A model generated the notes under the pieces. It was not told the origin of the DNA and did no database searches. It was given only the letters and a program-made list of their open reading frames with translations. From Auanema rhodensis (Eukaryota > Nematoda > Chromadorea > Rhabditida > Rhabditidae), in assembly GCA_964057225.1 (NCBI GenBank), contig OZ059895.1:10416001-10480000 (forward strand): DNA of 64,000 nucleotides. The letters run 5' to 3'. Position 1 is the first letter of the stretch. Each line of letters opens with the position of its first letter. Shown piece by piece: positions 23,687 through 37,974 of this stretch. The position numbers were made by a program, and so were the translations under genes.

Positions 23687-26600
23687 AAAGGCAAAACAAA
23701 TTTTGTGAGCATATACCCATAGTAATCATGTTTTGCGGCGTGCTCAAGTTGCTATTTTGTTCGATTTTTATGAAAAATTAAATATTTTCAAATGTTTATT
23801 TTTCGCCCTAGAAATATGTGCAACATCTTATTATCTGAGAAAATTTGAAAATTAAATGATTGAAAAAGTAAAACAGATTTTGTTAGCACAGAAACATATT
23901 AATCATATTTTAATTTAAGGCGGGCTCAAGTTGCTATTTTGTTCGATTTTCATGAAAAAATAAAAGTTTTAAAATGTTTATTTTTAGCCCTAGAAATACG
24001 TGCAACATCTTATTATCTGAGAAAATTTGAAAATTAAATGATTGAAAAAGTAAAACAGATTTTGTTAGCACAGAAACATATTAATCATATTTTAATTTAA
24101 GGCGGGCTCAAGTTGCTATTTTGTTCGATTTTCATGAAAAAATAAAAATTTTAAAATGTTTATTTTTAGCCCTAGAAATACGTGCAACATCTTATTATCT
24201 GAGAAAATTTGAAAATTAAATGATTGAAAAAGTAAAACAGATTTTGTTAGCACAGAAACATATTAATCATATTTTAATTTAAGGCGGGCTCAAGTTGCTA
24301 TTTTGTTCGATTTTCATGAAAAAATAAAAATTTTAAAATGTTTATTTTTAGCCCTAGAAATACGTGCAACATCTTACTCAACTCAAAATCAACTGTTTGA
24401 TAATATAAATTAGGTTTTGTGAGCATATATCCATAGTAATCATGTTTTGCGGCGGTTTCAACTTGCTATTTCGTTTGATTTTTATGAAAAATTAAATATT
24501 CTTAAAATTTTATTTCTTGTCCTAGAAATACGTGCTACATCTCTTTAAACTAAGAATTAGTTGATTGAAAAGGCAAAACAAATTTTGTGAGCATATACCC
24601 ATAGTAATCATGTTTTGCGGCGTGCTCAAGTTGCTATTTTGTTCGATTTTTATGAAAAATTAAATATTTTCAAATGTTTATTTTTCGCCCTAGAAATACG
24701 TGCAACATCTTATTCAACTCAAAATCAACTGTTTGATAAAATAAATTAGGTTTTGTGAGCATATATCCATAGTGATCATGTTTTGCGGCGGGTTCAACTT
24801 GCTATTTCGTTTGATTTTTATGAAAAATTAAATATTCTAAAAATTTTATTTCTTGTCCTAGAAATACGTGCTACATCTCTTTGAACTAAGAATTAGTTGA
24901 TTGAGAAGGCAAAACAAATTTTGTTAGCACAGAACCATATTAATCATATTTTCCGGCGGGCTTAAGTTGCTATTTTGTTCAATTTTCATGAAAAAATAAA
25001 AATTTTTAAATGTTTATTTTTCGCCCTAGAAATACGTGCAACATCTTATTATCTAAGAAAACTTGAAAATTAAATGATTGATAAAGTAAAACAGATTTTG
25101 TTAGCACAGAAACATATTAATCATATTTTAAGGCGGGCTCAAGTTGCTATTTTGTTCGATTTTCATGAAAAAATAAAAGTTTTAAAATGTTTATTTTTAG
25201 CCCTAGAAATACGTGCAACATCTTATTATCTAAGAAAATTTGAAAATTGAATAATTGAAAAAGTAAAACAGATTTTGTTAGCACAGAAACATATTAATCA
25301 TATTTTAAGGCGGGCTAAAGTTGCTATTTTGTTCGATTTTCATGAAAAAATAAAAATTTTAAAATGTTTATTTTTAGCCTCAGAAATACGTGAAACATCT
25401 TATTATCTAAGAAAATTTGAAAATTAAATAATTGAAAAAGTAAAACCGATTTTGTTAGCCCAGAAACATATTAATCATATTTTAAGGCGGGCTCAAGTTG
25501 CTATTTTGTTCGATTTTCATGAAAAAATAAAAATTTTAAAATGTTTATTTTTAGCCCTAGAAATACGTGCAACATCTTACTCAACTCAAAATCAACTGTT
25601 TGATAATATAAATTAGATTTTGTGAGCATATATCCAAAGTGATCATGTTTTGCGGCGGGTTCAACTTGCTATTTCGTTTGATTTTTATGAAAAATTAAAT
25701 ATTCTAAAAATTTTATTTCTTGTCCTAGAAATACGTGCTACATCTCTTTAAACTAAGAATTAGTTGATTGAGAAGGCAAAACAAATTTTGTTAGCACAGA
25801 ACCATATTAATCATATTTTCCGGCGGGCTTAAGTTGCTATTTTGTTCAATTTTCATGAAAAAATAAAAATTTTTAAATGTTTATTTTTCGCCCTAGAAAT
25901 ACGTGCAACATCTTATTATCTAAGAAAACTTGAAAATTAAATGATTGATAAAGTAAAACAGATTTTGTTAGCACAGAAACATATTAATCATATTTTAAGG
26001 CGGGCTCAAGTTGCTATTTTGTTCGATTTTCATGAAAAAATAAAAGTTTTAAAATGTTTATTTTTAGCCCTAGAAATACGTGCAACATCTTATTATCTAA
26101 GAAAACTTGAAAATTAAATGATTGATAAAGTAAAACAGATTTTGTTAGCACAGAAACATATTAATCATATTTTAAGGCGGGCTCAAGTTGCTATTTTGTT
26201 CGATTTTCATGAAAAAATAAAAGTTTTAAAATGTTTATTTTTAGCCCTAGAAATACGTGCAACATCTTATTATCTAAGAAAATTTGAAAATTAAATAATT
26301 GAAAAAGTAAAACAGATTTTCTTAGCACAGAAACATATTAATCATATTTTAAGGCGGGCTAAAGTTGCTATTTTGTTCGATTTTCATGAAAAAATAAAAA
26401 TTTTAAAATGTTTATTTTTAGCCTCAGAAATACGTGCAACATCTTATTATCTAAGAAAATTTGAAAATTAAATAATTGAAAAAGTAAAACCGATTTTGTT
26501 AGCCCAGAAACATATTAATCATATTTTAAGGCGGGCTCAAGTTGCTATTTTGTTCGATTTTCATGAAAAAATAAAAATTTTAAAATGTTTATTTTTAGCC

Positions 26601-29600
26601 CTAGAAATACGTGCAACATCTTACTCAACTCAAAATCAACTGTTTGATAATATAAATTAGGTTTTGTGAGCATATATCCATAGTAATCATATTTTCCGGC
26701 GGGCTCAAGTTGCTATTTTGTTCGATTTTCATGAAAAAATAAAAGTTTTAAAATGTTTATTTTTAGCCCTAGAAATACGTGCAACATCTTACTCAACTCA
26801 AAATCAACTGTTTGATAATATAAATTAGATTTTGTGAGCATATATCCAAAGTGATCATGTTTTGCGGCGGGTTCAACTTGCTATTTCGTTTGATTTTTAT
26901 GAAAAATTAAATATTCTAAAAATTTTATTTCTTGTCCTAGAAATACGTGCTACATCTCTTTAAACTAAGAATTAGTTGATTGAAAAGGCAAAACAAATTT
27001 TGTTAGCACAGAACCATATTAATCATATTTTCCGGCGGGCTTAAGTTGCTATTTTGTTCAATTTTCATGAAAAAATAAAAATTTTTAAATGTTTATTTTT
27101 CGCCCTAGAAATACGTGCAACATCTTATTATCTAAGAAAACTTGAAAATTAAATGATTGATAAAGTAAAACAGATTTTGTTAGCACAGAAACATATTAAT
27201 CATATTTTAAGGCGGGCTCAAGTTGCTATTTTGTTCGATTTTCATGAAAAAATAAAAATTTTAAAATGTTTATTTTTAGCCCTAGAAATACGTGCAACAT
27301 CTTACTCAACTCAAAATCAACTGTTTGATAATATAAATTAGGTTTTGTGAGCATATATCCATAGTAATCATATTTTCCGGCGGGCTCAAGTTGCTATTTT
27401 GTTCGATTTTCATGAAAAAATAAAAGTTTTAAAATGTTTATTTTTAGCCCTAGAAATACGTGCAACATCTTACTCAACTCAAAATCAACTGTTTGATAAT
27501 ATAAATTAGATTTTGTGAGCATATATCCAAAGTGATCATGTTTTGCGGCGGGTTCAACTTGCTATTTCGTTTGATTTTTATGAAAAATTAAATATTCTAA
27601 AAATTTTATTTCTTGTCCTAGAAATACGTGCTACATCTCTTTAAACTAAGAATTAGTTGATTGAAAAGGCAAAACAAATTTTGTTAGCACAGAACCATAT
27701 TAATCATATTTTCCGGCGGGCTTAAGTTGCTATTTTGTTCAATTTTCATGAAAAAATAAAAATTTTTAAATGTTTATTTTTCGCCCTAGAAATACGTGCA
27801 ACATCTTATTATCTAAGAAAACTTGAAAATTAAATGATTGATAAAGTAAAACAGATTTTGTTAGCACAGAAACATATTAATCATATTTTAAGGCGGGCTC
27901 AAGTTGCTATTTTGTTCGATTTTCATGAAAAAATAAAAATTTTAAAATGTTTATTTTTAGCCTCAGAAATACGTGCAACATCTTATTATCTAAGAAAATT
28001 TGAAAATTAAATAATTGAAAAAGTAAAACCGATTTTGTTAGCCCAGAAACATATTAATCATATTTTAAGGCGGGCTCAAGTTGCTATTTTGTTCGATTTT
28101 CATGAAAAAATAAAAATTTTAAAATGTTTATTTTTAGCCTCAGAAATACGTGCAACATCTTATTATCTAAGAAAAATTGAAAATTAAATAATTGAAAAAG
28201 TAAAACAGATTTTCTTAGCACAGAAACATATTAATCATATTTTAAGGCGGGCTAAAGTTGCTATTTTGTTCGATTTTCATGAAAAAATAAAAATTTTAAA
28301 ATGTTTATTTTTAGCCTCAGAAATACGTGCAACATCTTATTATCTAAGAAAATTTGAAAATTAAATAATTGAAAAAGTAAAACCGATTTTGTTAGCCCAG
28401 AAACATATTAATCATATTTTAAGGCGGGCTCAAGTTGCTATTTTGTTCGATTTTCATGAAAAAATAAAAATTTTAAAATGTTTATTTTTAGCCCTAGAAA
28501 TACGTGCAACATCTTACTCAACTCAAAATCAACTGTTTGATAATATAAATTAGGTTTTGTGAGCATATATCCATAGTAATCATGTTTTGCGGCGGATTCA
28601 ACTTGCTATTTCGTTTGATTTTTATGAAAAATTAAATATTCTAAAAATTTTATTTCTTGTCCTAGAAATACGTGCTACATCTCTTTAAACTAAGAATTAG
28701 TTGATTGAAAAGGCAAAACAAATTTTGTTAGCACAGAACCATATTAATCATATTTTCCGGCGGGCTCAAGTTGCTATTTTGTTCGATTTTCATGAAAAAA
28801 TAAAAGTTTTAAAATGTTTATTTTTAGCCCTAGAAATACGTGCAACATCTTACTCAACTCAAAATCAACTGTTTGATAATATAAATTAGATTTTGTGAGT
28901 ATATATCCAAAGTGATCATGTTTTGCGGCGGGTTCAACTTGCTATTTCGTTTGATTTTTATGAAAAATTAAATATTCTAAAAATTTTATTTCTTGTCCTA
29001 GAAATACGTGCTACATCTCTTTAAACTAAGAATTAGTTGATTGAGAAGGCAAAACAAATTTTGTTAGCACAGAACCATATTAATCATATTTTCCGGCGGG
29101 CTTAAGTTGCTATTTTGTTCAATTTTCATGAAAAAATAAAAATTTTTAAATGTTTATTTTTCGCCCTAGAAATACGTGCAACATCTTATTATCTAGGAAA
29201 ACTTGAAAATTAAATGATTGATAAAGTAAAACAGATTTTGTTAGCACAGAAACATATTAATCATATTTTAAGGCGGGCTCAAGTTGCTATTTTGCTCGAT
29301 TTTCATGAAAAAATAAAAATTTTAAAATGTTTATTTTTAGCCCTAGAAATACGTGCAACATCTTATTCAACTCAAAATCAACTGTTTGATAATATAAATT
29401 AGGTTTTGTGAGCATATATCCATAGTAATCATGTTTTGCGGCGGGTTCAACTTGCTATTTCGTTTGATTTTTATGAAAAATTAAATATTTTAAAAATTTT
29501 ATTTCTTGTCCTAGAAATACGTGCTACATCTCATTAAACTAAGAATTAGTTGATTGAGAAGGCAAAACAAATTTTGTTAGCACAGAACCATATTAATCAT

Positions 29601-31335
29601 ATTTTCCGGCGGGCTCAAGTTTCTATTTTGTTCGATTTTCATGAAAAAATAAAAATTTTAAAATGTTTATTTTTAGCCCTAGAAATACGTGCAACATCTT
29701 ACTCAACTCAAAATCAACTGTTTGATAATATAAATTAGGTTTTGTGAGCATATATCCATAGTAATCATGTTTTGCGGCGGTTTCAACTTGCTATTTCGTT
29801 TGATTTTCATGAAAAATTAAATATTCTAAAACTTTTATTTCTTGTCCTAGAAATACGTGCTACATCTCATTAAACTAAGAATTAGTTGATTGAAAAGGCA
29901 AAACAAATTTTGTGAGCATATACCCATAGTAATCATGTTTTGCGGCGTGCTCAAGTTGCTATTTTGTTCGATTTTTATGAAAAATTAAATATTTTCAAAT
30001 GTTTATTTTTCGCCCTAGAAATACGTGCAACATCTTATTCAACTCAAAATCAACTGTTTGATAATATAAATTAGGTTTTGTGAGCATATATCCATAGTAA
30101 TCATGTTTTGCGGCGGTTTCAACTTGCTATTTCGTTTGATTTTCATGAAAAATTAAATATTCTAAAACTTTTATTTCTTGTCCTAGAAATACGTGCTACA
30201 TCTCATTAAACTAAGAATTAGTTGATTGAAAAGGCAAAACAAATTTTGTGAGCATATACCCATAGTAATCATGTTTTGCGGCGTGCTCAAGTTGCTATTT
30301 TGTTCGATTTTTATGAAAAATTAAATATTTTCAAATGTTTATTTTTCGCCCTAGAAATACGTGCAACATCTTATTATCTAAGAAAATTTGAAAATTAAAT
30401 GATTGAAAAAGTAAAACAGATTTTGTTAGCACAGAAACATATTAATCATATTTTACGGCGGGCTCAAGTTGCTATTTTGTTCGATTTTCATGAAAAAATA
30501 AAAATTTTAAAATGTTTATTTTTAGCCCTAGAAATACGTGCAACATCTTATTCAACTCAAAATCAACTGTTTGATAATATAAATTAGGTTTTGTGAGCAT
30601 ATATCCATAGTAATCATGTTTTGCGGCGGGTTCAACTTGCTATTTCGTTTGATTTTTATGAAAAATTAAATATTTTAAAAATTTTATTTCTTGTCCTAGA
30701 AATACGTGCTACATCTCATTAAACTAAGAATTAGTTGATTGAGAAGGCAAAACAAATTTTGTTAGCACAGAACCATATTAATCATATTTTCCGGCGGGCT
30801 CAAGTTTCTATTTTGTTCAATTTTCATGAAAAAATAAAAATTTTTAAATGTTTATTTTTCGCCCTAGAAATACGTGCGACATCTTATTATCTAAGAAAAC
30901 TTGAAAATTAAATGATTGATAAAGTAAAACAGATTTTGTTAGCACAGAAACATATTAATCATATTTTAATTTAAGGCGGGCTCAAGTTGCTATTTTGTTC
31001 GATTTTCATGAAAAAATAAAAATTTTAAAATGTTTATTTTTAGCCCTAGAAATACGTGCAACATCTTACTCAACTCAAAATCAACTGTTTGATAATATAA
31101 ATTAGGTTTTGTGAGCATATATCCATAGTAATCATGTTTTGCGGCGGTTTCAACTTGCTATTTTGTTTGATTTTTATGAAAAATTAAATATTCTAAAACT
31201 TTTATTTCTTGTCCTAGAAATACGTGCTACATCTCATTAAACTAAGAATTAGTTGATTGAAAAGGCAAAACAAATTTTGTGAGCATATACCCATAGTAAT
31301 CATGTTTTGCGGCGTGCTCAAGTTGCTATTTTGTT
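23687..31335 (+). repeat. Mosaic interior block, including a third 15-mer-like start
   Basis: Continuous satellite. Three consecutive TTTAA-insertion copies lie near 23911, 24092 and 24274. A partial copy of the 2574-bp unit starts at 24583. S1-head/S3-body recombinants occur near 26664 and 27346. A run of four S2 monomers lies near 27860-28540. A duplicated S1-plus-hybrid pair lies near 29745-30350, where two successive S1 copies carry GATTTTCATG in place of GATTTTTATG. No non-satellite sequence is seen. Confidence 0.8.
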
Positions 31336-32757
31336 CGATTTTTATGAAAAATTAAATATTTTCAAATGTTTATTTTTAGCCCTAGAAATACGTGCAACAT
31401 CTTATTATCTAAGAAAATTTGAAAATTAAATAATTGAAAAAGTAAAACAGATTTTGTTAGCACAGAAACATATTGATCATATTTTAAGGCGGGCTCAAGT
31501 TGCTATTTTGTTCGATTTTAATGAAAAAATAAAAATTTTAAAATGTTTATTTTTAGCCCTAGAAATACGTGCAACATCTTACTCAATTCAAAATCAACTG
31601 TTTGATAATATAAATTAGGTTTTGTGAGCATATATCCATAGTAATCATGTTTTGCGGCGGTTTCAACTTGCTATTTCGTTTGATTTTTATGAAAAATTAA
31701 ATATTTTCAAATGTTTATTTTTCGCCCTAGAAATACGTGCAACATCTTATTATCTAAGAAAATTTGAAAATTAAATGATTGATAAAGTAAAACAGATTTT
31801 GTTAGCACAGAAACATATTGATCATATTTTAAGGCGGGCTCAAGTTGCTATTTTGTTCGATTTTCATGAAAAAATAAAAATTTTAAAATGTTTATTTTTA
31901 GCCCTAGAAATACGTGCAACATCTTACTCAACTCAAAATCAACTGTTTGATAATATAAATTAGGTTTTGTGAGCATATATCCATAGTAATCATGTTTTGC
32001 GGCGGTTTCAACTTGCTATTTTGTTTGATTTTTATGAAAAATTAAATATTCTAAAACTTTTATTTCTTGTCCTAGAAATACGTGCTACATCTCATTAAAC
32101 TAAGAATTAGTTGATTGAAAAGGCAAAACAAATTTTGTGAGCATATACCCATAGTAATCATGTTTTGCGGCGGTTTCAACTTGCTATTTTGTTTGATTTT
32201 TATGAAAAATTAAATATTCTAAAAATTTTATTTCTTGTCCTAGAAATACGTGCTACATCTCTTTAAACTAAGAATTAGTTGATTGAGAAGGCAAAACAAA
32301 TTTTGTTAGCACAGAACCATATTAATCATATTTTCCGGCGGGCTTAAGTTGCTATTTTGTTCAATTTTCATGAAAAAATAAAAATTTTTAAATGTTTATT
32401 TTTCGCCCTAGAAATACGTGCAACATCTTATTATCTAAGAAAACTTGAAAATTAAATGATTGATAAAGTAAAACAGATTTTGTTAGCACAGAAACATATT
32501 AATCATATTTTAAGGCGGGCTCAAGTTGCTATTTTGTTCGATTTTCATGAAAAAATAAAAGTTTTAAAATGTTTATTTTTAGCCCTAGAAATACGTGCAA
32601 CATCTTATTATCTAAGAAAATTTGAAAATTAAATAATTGAAAAAGTAAAACAGATTTTGTTAGCACAGAAACATATTAATCATATTTTAAGGCGGGCTAA
32701 AGTTGCTATTTTGTTCGATTTTCATGAAAAAATAAAAATTTTAAAATGTTTATTTTT
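31336..32757 (+). repeat. Segment repeated 19,665 bp away
   Basis: This stretch matches 51001-52422. Shared markers are CATATTGATCAT, GATTTTAATGAAAA, ATTTTGTTTGATTTTT and an S1-S1 pair in which a CATATACCC head is joined to GCGGCGGTTTC. One difference noticed: TCAATTCAAAATC near 31585 versus TCAACTCAAAATC near 51250. The match ends where GCCCTAG here becomes GCCTCAG there. Confidence 0.82.
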
Positions 32758-34688
32758 AGCCCTAGAAATACGTGCAACATCTTACTCAACTCAAAATCAA
32801 CTGTTTGATAATATAAATTAGGTTTTGTGAGCATATATCCATAGTAATCATGTTTTGCGGCGGGTTCAACTTGCTATTTCGTTTGATTTTTATGAAAAAT
32901 TAAATATTCTAAATTTTTTATTTCTTGTCCTAGAAAAACGTGCTACATCTCATTAAACTAAGAATTAGTTGATTGAAAAGGCAAAACAAATTTTGTTAGC
33001 ACAGAACCATATTAATCATATTTTCCGGCGGGCTCAAGTTGCTATTTTGTTCGATTTTCATGAAAAAATAAAAGTTTTAAAATGTTTATTTTTAGCCCTA
33101 GAAATACGTGCAACATCTTACTCAACTCAAAATCAACTGTTTGATAATATAAATTAGATTTTGTGAGTATATATCCAAAGTGATCATGTTTTGCGGCGGG
33201 TTCAACTTGCTATTTCGTTTGATTTTTATGAAAAATTAAATATTCTAAATTTTTTATTTCTTGTCCTAGAAATACGTGCTACATCTCTTTAAACTAAGAA
33301 TTAGTTGATTGAGAAGGCAAAACAAATTTTGTTAGCACAGAACCATATTAATCATATTTTCCGGCGGGCTTAATTTGCTATTTTGTTCGATTTTCATGAA
33401 AAAATAAAAGTTTTAAAATGTTTATTTTTAGCCCTAGAAATACGTGCAACATCTTATTATCTAAGAAAATTTGAAAATTAAATGATTGAAAAAGTAAAAC
33501 AGATTTTGTTAGCACAGAAACATATTAATCATATTTTAAGGCGGGCTCAAGTTGCTATTTTGTTCGATTTTCATGAAAAAATAAAAATTTTAAAATGTTT
33601 ATTTTTAGCCCTAGAAATACGTGCAACATCTTACTCAACTCAAAATCAACTGTTTGATAATATAAATTAGGTTTTGTGAGCATATATCCATAGCAATCAT
33701 GTTTTGCGGCGGGTTCAACTTGCTATTTCGTTTGATTTTTGTGAAAAATTAAATATTCTAAAAATTTTATTTCTTGTCCTAGAAATACGTGCTACATCTC
33801 ATTAAACTAAGAATTAGTTAATTGAGGAGGCAAAACAAATTTTGCTAGCACAGAACCATATTAATCATATTTTCCGGCGGGCTTAAGTTGCTATTTTGTT
33901 CGATTTTCATGAAAAAATAAAAATTTTTAAATGTTTATTTTTCGCCCTAGAAATACGTGCAACATCTTATTATCTAAGAAAACTTGAAAATTAAATGATT
34001 GAAAAAGTAAAACAGATTTTGTTAGCCCAGAAACATATTAATCATATTTTAAGGCGGGCTCAAGTTGCTATTTTGTTCGATTTTCATGAAAAAATAAAAA
34101 TTTTAAAATGTTTATTTTTAGCCCTAGAAATACGTGCAACATCTTACTCAACTCAAAATCAACTGTTTGATAATATAAATTAGGTTTTGTGAGCATATAT
34201 CTATAGCAATCATGTTTTGCGGCGGGTTCAACTTGCTATTTCGTTTGATTTTTATGAAAAATTAAATATTATGAAAATTTTATTTCTTGTCCTAGAAATA
34301 CGTGCTACATCTCATTAAACTAAGAATTAGTTGATTCAGAAGGCAAAACAAATTTTGTTAGCACAGAACCATATTAATCATATTTTCCGGCGGGCTCAAG
34401 TTGCTATTTTGCTCGATTTTCATGAAAAAATAAAAATTTTAAAATGTTTATTTTTAGCCCTAGAAAAACGTGCAACATCTTACTCAACCCAAAATCAACT
34501 GTTTGATAATATAAATTAGGTTTTGTGAGCATATATCCATAGTAATCATGTTTTGCGGGGGGTTCAACTTGCTATTTCGTTTGATTTTTATGAAAAATTA
34601 AATATTCTTAAAATTTTATTTCTTGTCCTAGAAATACGTGCTACATCTCTTTAAACTAAGAATTAGTTGATTGAGAAGGCAAAACAAA
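32758..34688 (+). repeat. Block containing the second copy of the 22,662-bp offset segment
   Basis: Ordinary S3-S1-S2 monomers followed by 33425-34558, which repeats 10763-11896. Flanks differ on both sides: one S2 near 33370 has TTAATTTGC for TTAAGTTGC, and the S1 after 34558 has the GCGGGGGG variant. The copied piece therefore has defined ends. Confidence 0.8.
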
Positions 34689-36311
34689 TTTTGTTAGCAC
34701 AGAACCATATTAATCATATTTTCCGGCGGGCTTAAGTTGCTATTTTGTTCGATTTTCATGTAAAAATAAAAATTTTAAAATGTTTATTTTTAGCCCTAGA
34801 AATACGTGCAACATCTTATTATCTAAGAAAACTTGAAAATTAAATGATTGAAAAAGTAAAACAGATTTTGTTAGCACAGAAACATATTAATCATATTTTA
34901 AGGCGGGCTTAAGTTGCTATTTTGTTCGATTTTCATGAAAAAATAAAAATTTTAAAATGTTTATTTTTAGCCCTAGAAATACGTGCAACATCTTACTCAA
35001 CTCAAAATTAACTGTTTGATAATATTAATTAGGTTTTGTGAGCATATATCCATAGTAATCATGTTTTGCGGCGGGTTCAACTTACTATTTCGTTTGATTT
35101 TTATGAAAAATTAAATATTCTAAGACTTTTATTTCTTGTACTAGAAATACGTGCTACATCTCATTAAACTAAGAATTAGTTGATTGAGAAGGCAAAACAA
35201 ATTTTGTTAGCACAGAACCATATTAATCATATTTTCCGGCGGGCTCAAGTTGCTATTTTGTTCGATTTTCATGAAAAAATAAAAATTTTAAATTGTTTAT
35301 TTTTAGCCCTAGAAATACGTGCAACATCTTATTATCTAAGAAAACTTGAAAATTAAATGATTGAAAAAGTAAAACAGATTTTGTTAGCACAGAAACATAT
35401 TAATCATATTTTAAGGCGGGCTTAAGTTGCTATTTTGTTCGATTTTCATGAAAAAATAAAAATTTTAAAATGTTTATTTTTAGCCCTAGAAATACGTGCA
35501 ACATCTTACTCAACTCAAAATTAACTGTTTGATAATATTAATTAGGTTTTGTGAGCATATATCCATAGTAATCATGTTTTGCGGCGGGTTCAACTTACTA
35601 TTTCGTTTGATTTTTATGAAAAATTAAATATTCTTAAAATTTTATTTCTTGTCCTAGAAATACGTGCTACATCTCTTTAAACTAAGAATTAGTTGATTGA
35701 GAAGGCAAAACAAATTTTGTTAGCACAGAACCATATTAATCATATTTTCCGGCGGGCTTAAGTTGCTATTTTGTTCGATTTTCATGAAAAAATAAAAATT
35801 TTAAAATGTTTATTTTTAGCCCTAGAAATACGTGCAACATCTTATTATCTAAGAAAACTTGAAAATTAAATGATTGAAAAAGTAAAACAGATTTTGTTAG
35901 CACAGAAACATATTAATCATATTTTAAGGCGGGCTTAAGTTGCTATTTTGTTCGATTTTCATGAAAAAATAAAAATTTTAAAATGTTTATTTTTAGCCCT
36001 AGAAATACGTGCAACATCTTACTCAACTCAAAATTAACTGTTTGATAATATTAATTAGGTTTTGTGAGCATATATCCATAGTAATCATGTTTTGCGGCGG
36101 GTTCAACTTACTATTTCGTTTGATTTTTATGAAAAATTAAATATTCTAAGACTTTTATTTCTTGTACTAGAAATACGTGCTACATCTCATTAAACTAAGA
36201 ATTAGTTGATTGAGAAGGCAAAACAAATTTTGTTAGCACAGAACCATATTAATCATATTTTCCGGCGGGCTCAAGTTGCTATTTTGTTCGATTTTCATGA
36301 AAAAATAAAAA
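34689..36311 (+). repeat. 1026-bp six-mer, tandemly duplicated
   Basis: Units start at 34689 and 35715. S1 copies carry CTTACTATTTCG at 35081, 35594 and 36107, exactly 513 bp apart. S1 tails alternate between TTCTTAAAATTT and CTAAGACTTTT types, so the true repeat is two trimers (1026 bp) rather than one. The copies diverge near 35285 versus 36311. Confidence 0.82.
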
Positions 36312-37974
36312 TTTTAAAATGTTTATTTTAGGCCCTAGAAATACGTGCAACATCTTATTATCTAAGAAAATTTGAAAATTAAAAAATTGAAAAAGTAAAA
36401 CAGATTTTGTTAGCACAGAAACATATTAATCATATTTTAAGGCGGGCTCAAGTTGCTATTTTGTTCGATTTTCATGAAAAAATAAAAATTTTAAAATGTT
36501 TATTTTTAGCCCTAGAAAACCGTGCAACATCTTACTCAACTCAAAATCAACTGTTTGATAACAATAATTAGGTTTTGTGAGCATATATCCATAGTAATCA
36601 TGTTTTGCGGCGGGTTCAACTTGCTATTTCGTTTGATTTTTATGAAAAATTAAATATTCTAAAAATTTTATTTCTTGTCCTAGAAATACGTGCTACATCT
36701 CATTAAACTAAGAATTAGTTGATTGAAAAGGCAAAACAAATTTGTTAGCACAGAACCATATTAATCATATTTTCCGGCGGGCTAAAGTTGCTATTTTGTT
36801 CGATTTTCATGAAAAAATAAAAATTTTAAAATGTTTATTTTTAGCCTCAGAAATACGTGCAACATCTTATTATCTAAGAAAATTTGAAAATTAAATAATT
36901 GAAAAAGTAAAACCGATTTTGTTAGCCCAGAAACATATTAATCATATTTTAAGGCGGGCTCAAGTTGCTATTTTGTTCGATTTTCATGAAAAAATAAAAA
37001 TTTTTAAATGTTTATTTTTCGCCCTAGAAATACGTGCAACATCTTACTCAACTCAAAATTAACTGTTTGATAATATTAATTAGGTTTTGTGAGCATATAT
37101 CCATAGTAATCATGTTTTGCGGCGGGTTCAACTTGCTATTTCGTTTGATTTTTATGAAAAATTAAATATTCTAAGACTTTTATTTCTTGTACTAGAAATA
37201 CGTGCTACATCTCATTAAACTAAGAATTAGTTGATTGAGAAGGCAAAACAAATTTTGTTAGCACAGAACCATATTAATCATATTTTCCGGCGGGCTCAAG
37301 TTGCTATTTTGTTCGATTTTCATGAAAAAATAAAAATTTTAAAATGTTTATTTTAGGCCCTAGAAATACGTGCAACATCTTATTATCTAAGAAAATTTGA
37401 AAATTAAAAAATTGAAAAAGTAAAACAGATTTTGTTAGCACAGAAACATATTAATCATATTTTAAGGCGGGCTCAAGTTGCTATTTTGTTCGATTTTCAT
37501 GAAAAAATAAAAATTTTAAAATGTTTATTTTTAGCCCTAGAAAACCGTGCAACATCTTACTCAACTCAAAATCAACTGTTTGATAACAATAATTAGGTTT
37601 TGTGAGCATATATCCATAGTAATCATGTTTTGCGGCGGGTTCAACTTGCTATTTCGTTTGATTTTTATGAAAAATTAAATATTCTAAAAATTTTATTTCT
37701 TGTCCTAGAAATACGTGCTACATCTCATTAAACTAAGAATTAGTTGATTGAAAAGGCAAAACAAATTTGTTAGCACAGAACCATATTAATCATATTTTCC
37801 GGCGGGCTAAAGTTGCTATTTTGTTCGATTTTCATGAAAAAATAAAAATTTTAAAATGTTTATTTTTAGCCTCAGAAATACGTGCAACATCTTATTATCT
37901 AAGAAAATTTGAAAATTAAATAATTGAAAAAGTAAAACCGATTTTGTTAGCCCAGAAACATATTAATCATATTT
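36113..37974 (+). repeat. 1025-bp offset tandem duplication
   Basis: Sequence 36113-36949 recurs at 37138-37974. Shared markers are TTTATTTTAGGCCCTAG, AATTAAAAAATTG, GAAAACCGTGC and GATAACAATAATTAGG. The offset is one base less than two trimers because the unit includes the one-T-deleted monomer (AAATTTGTTAGC near 36738 and 37763). The copies part at TTTTAAGGCGGG versus TTTTCCGGCGGG. Confidence 0.82.
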
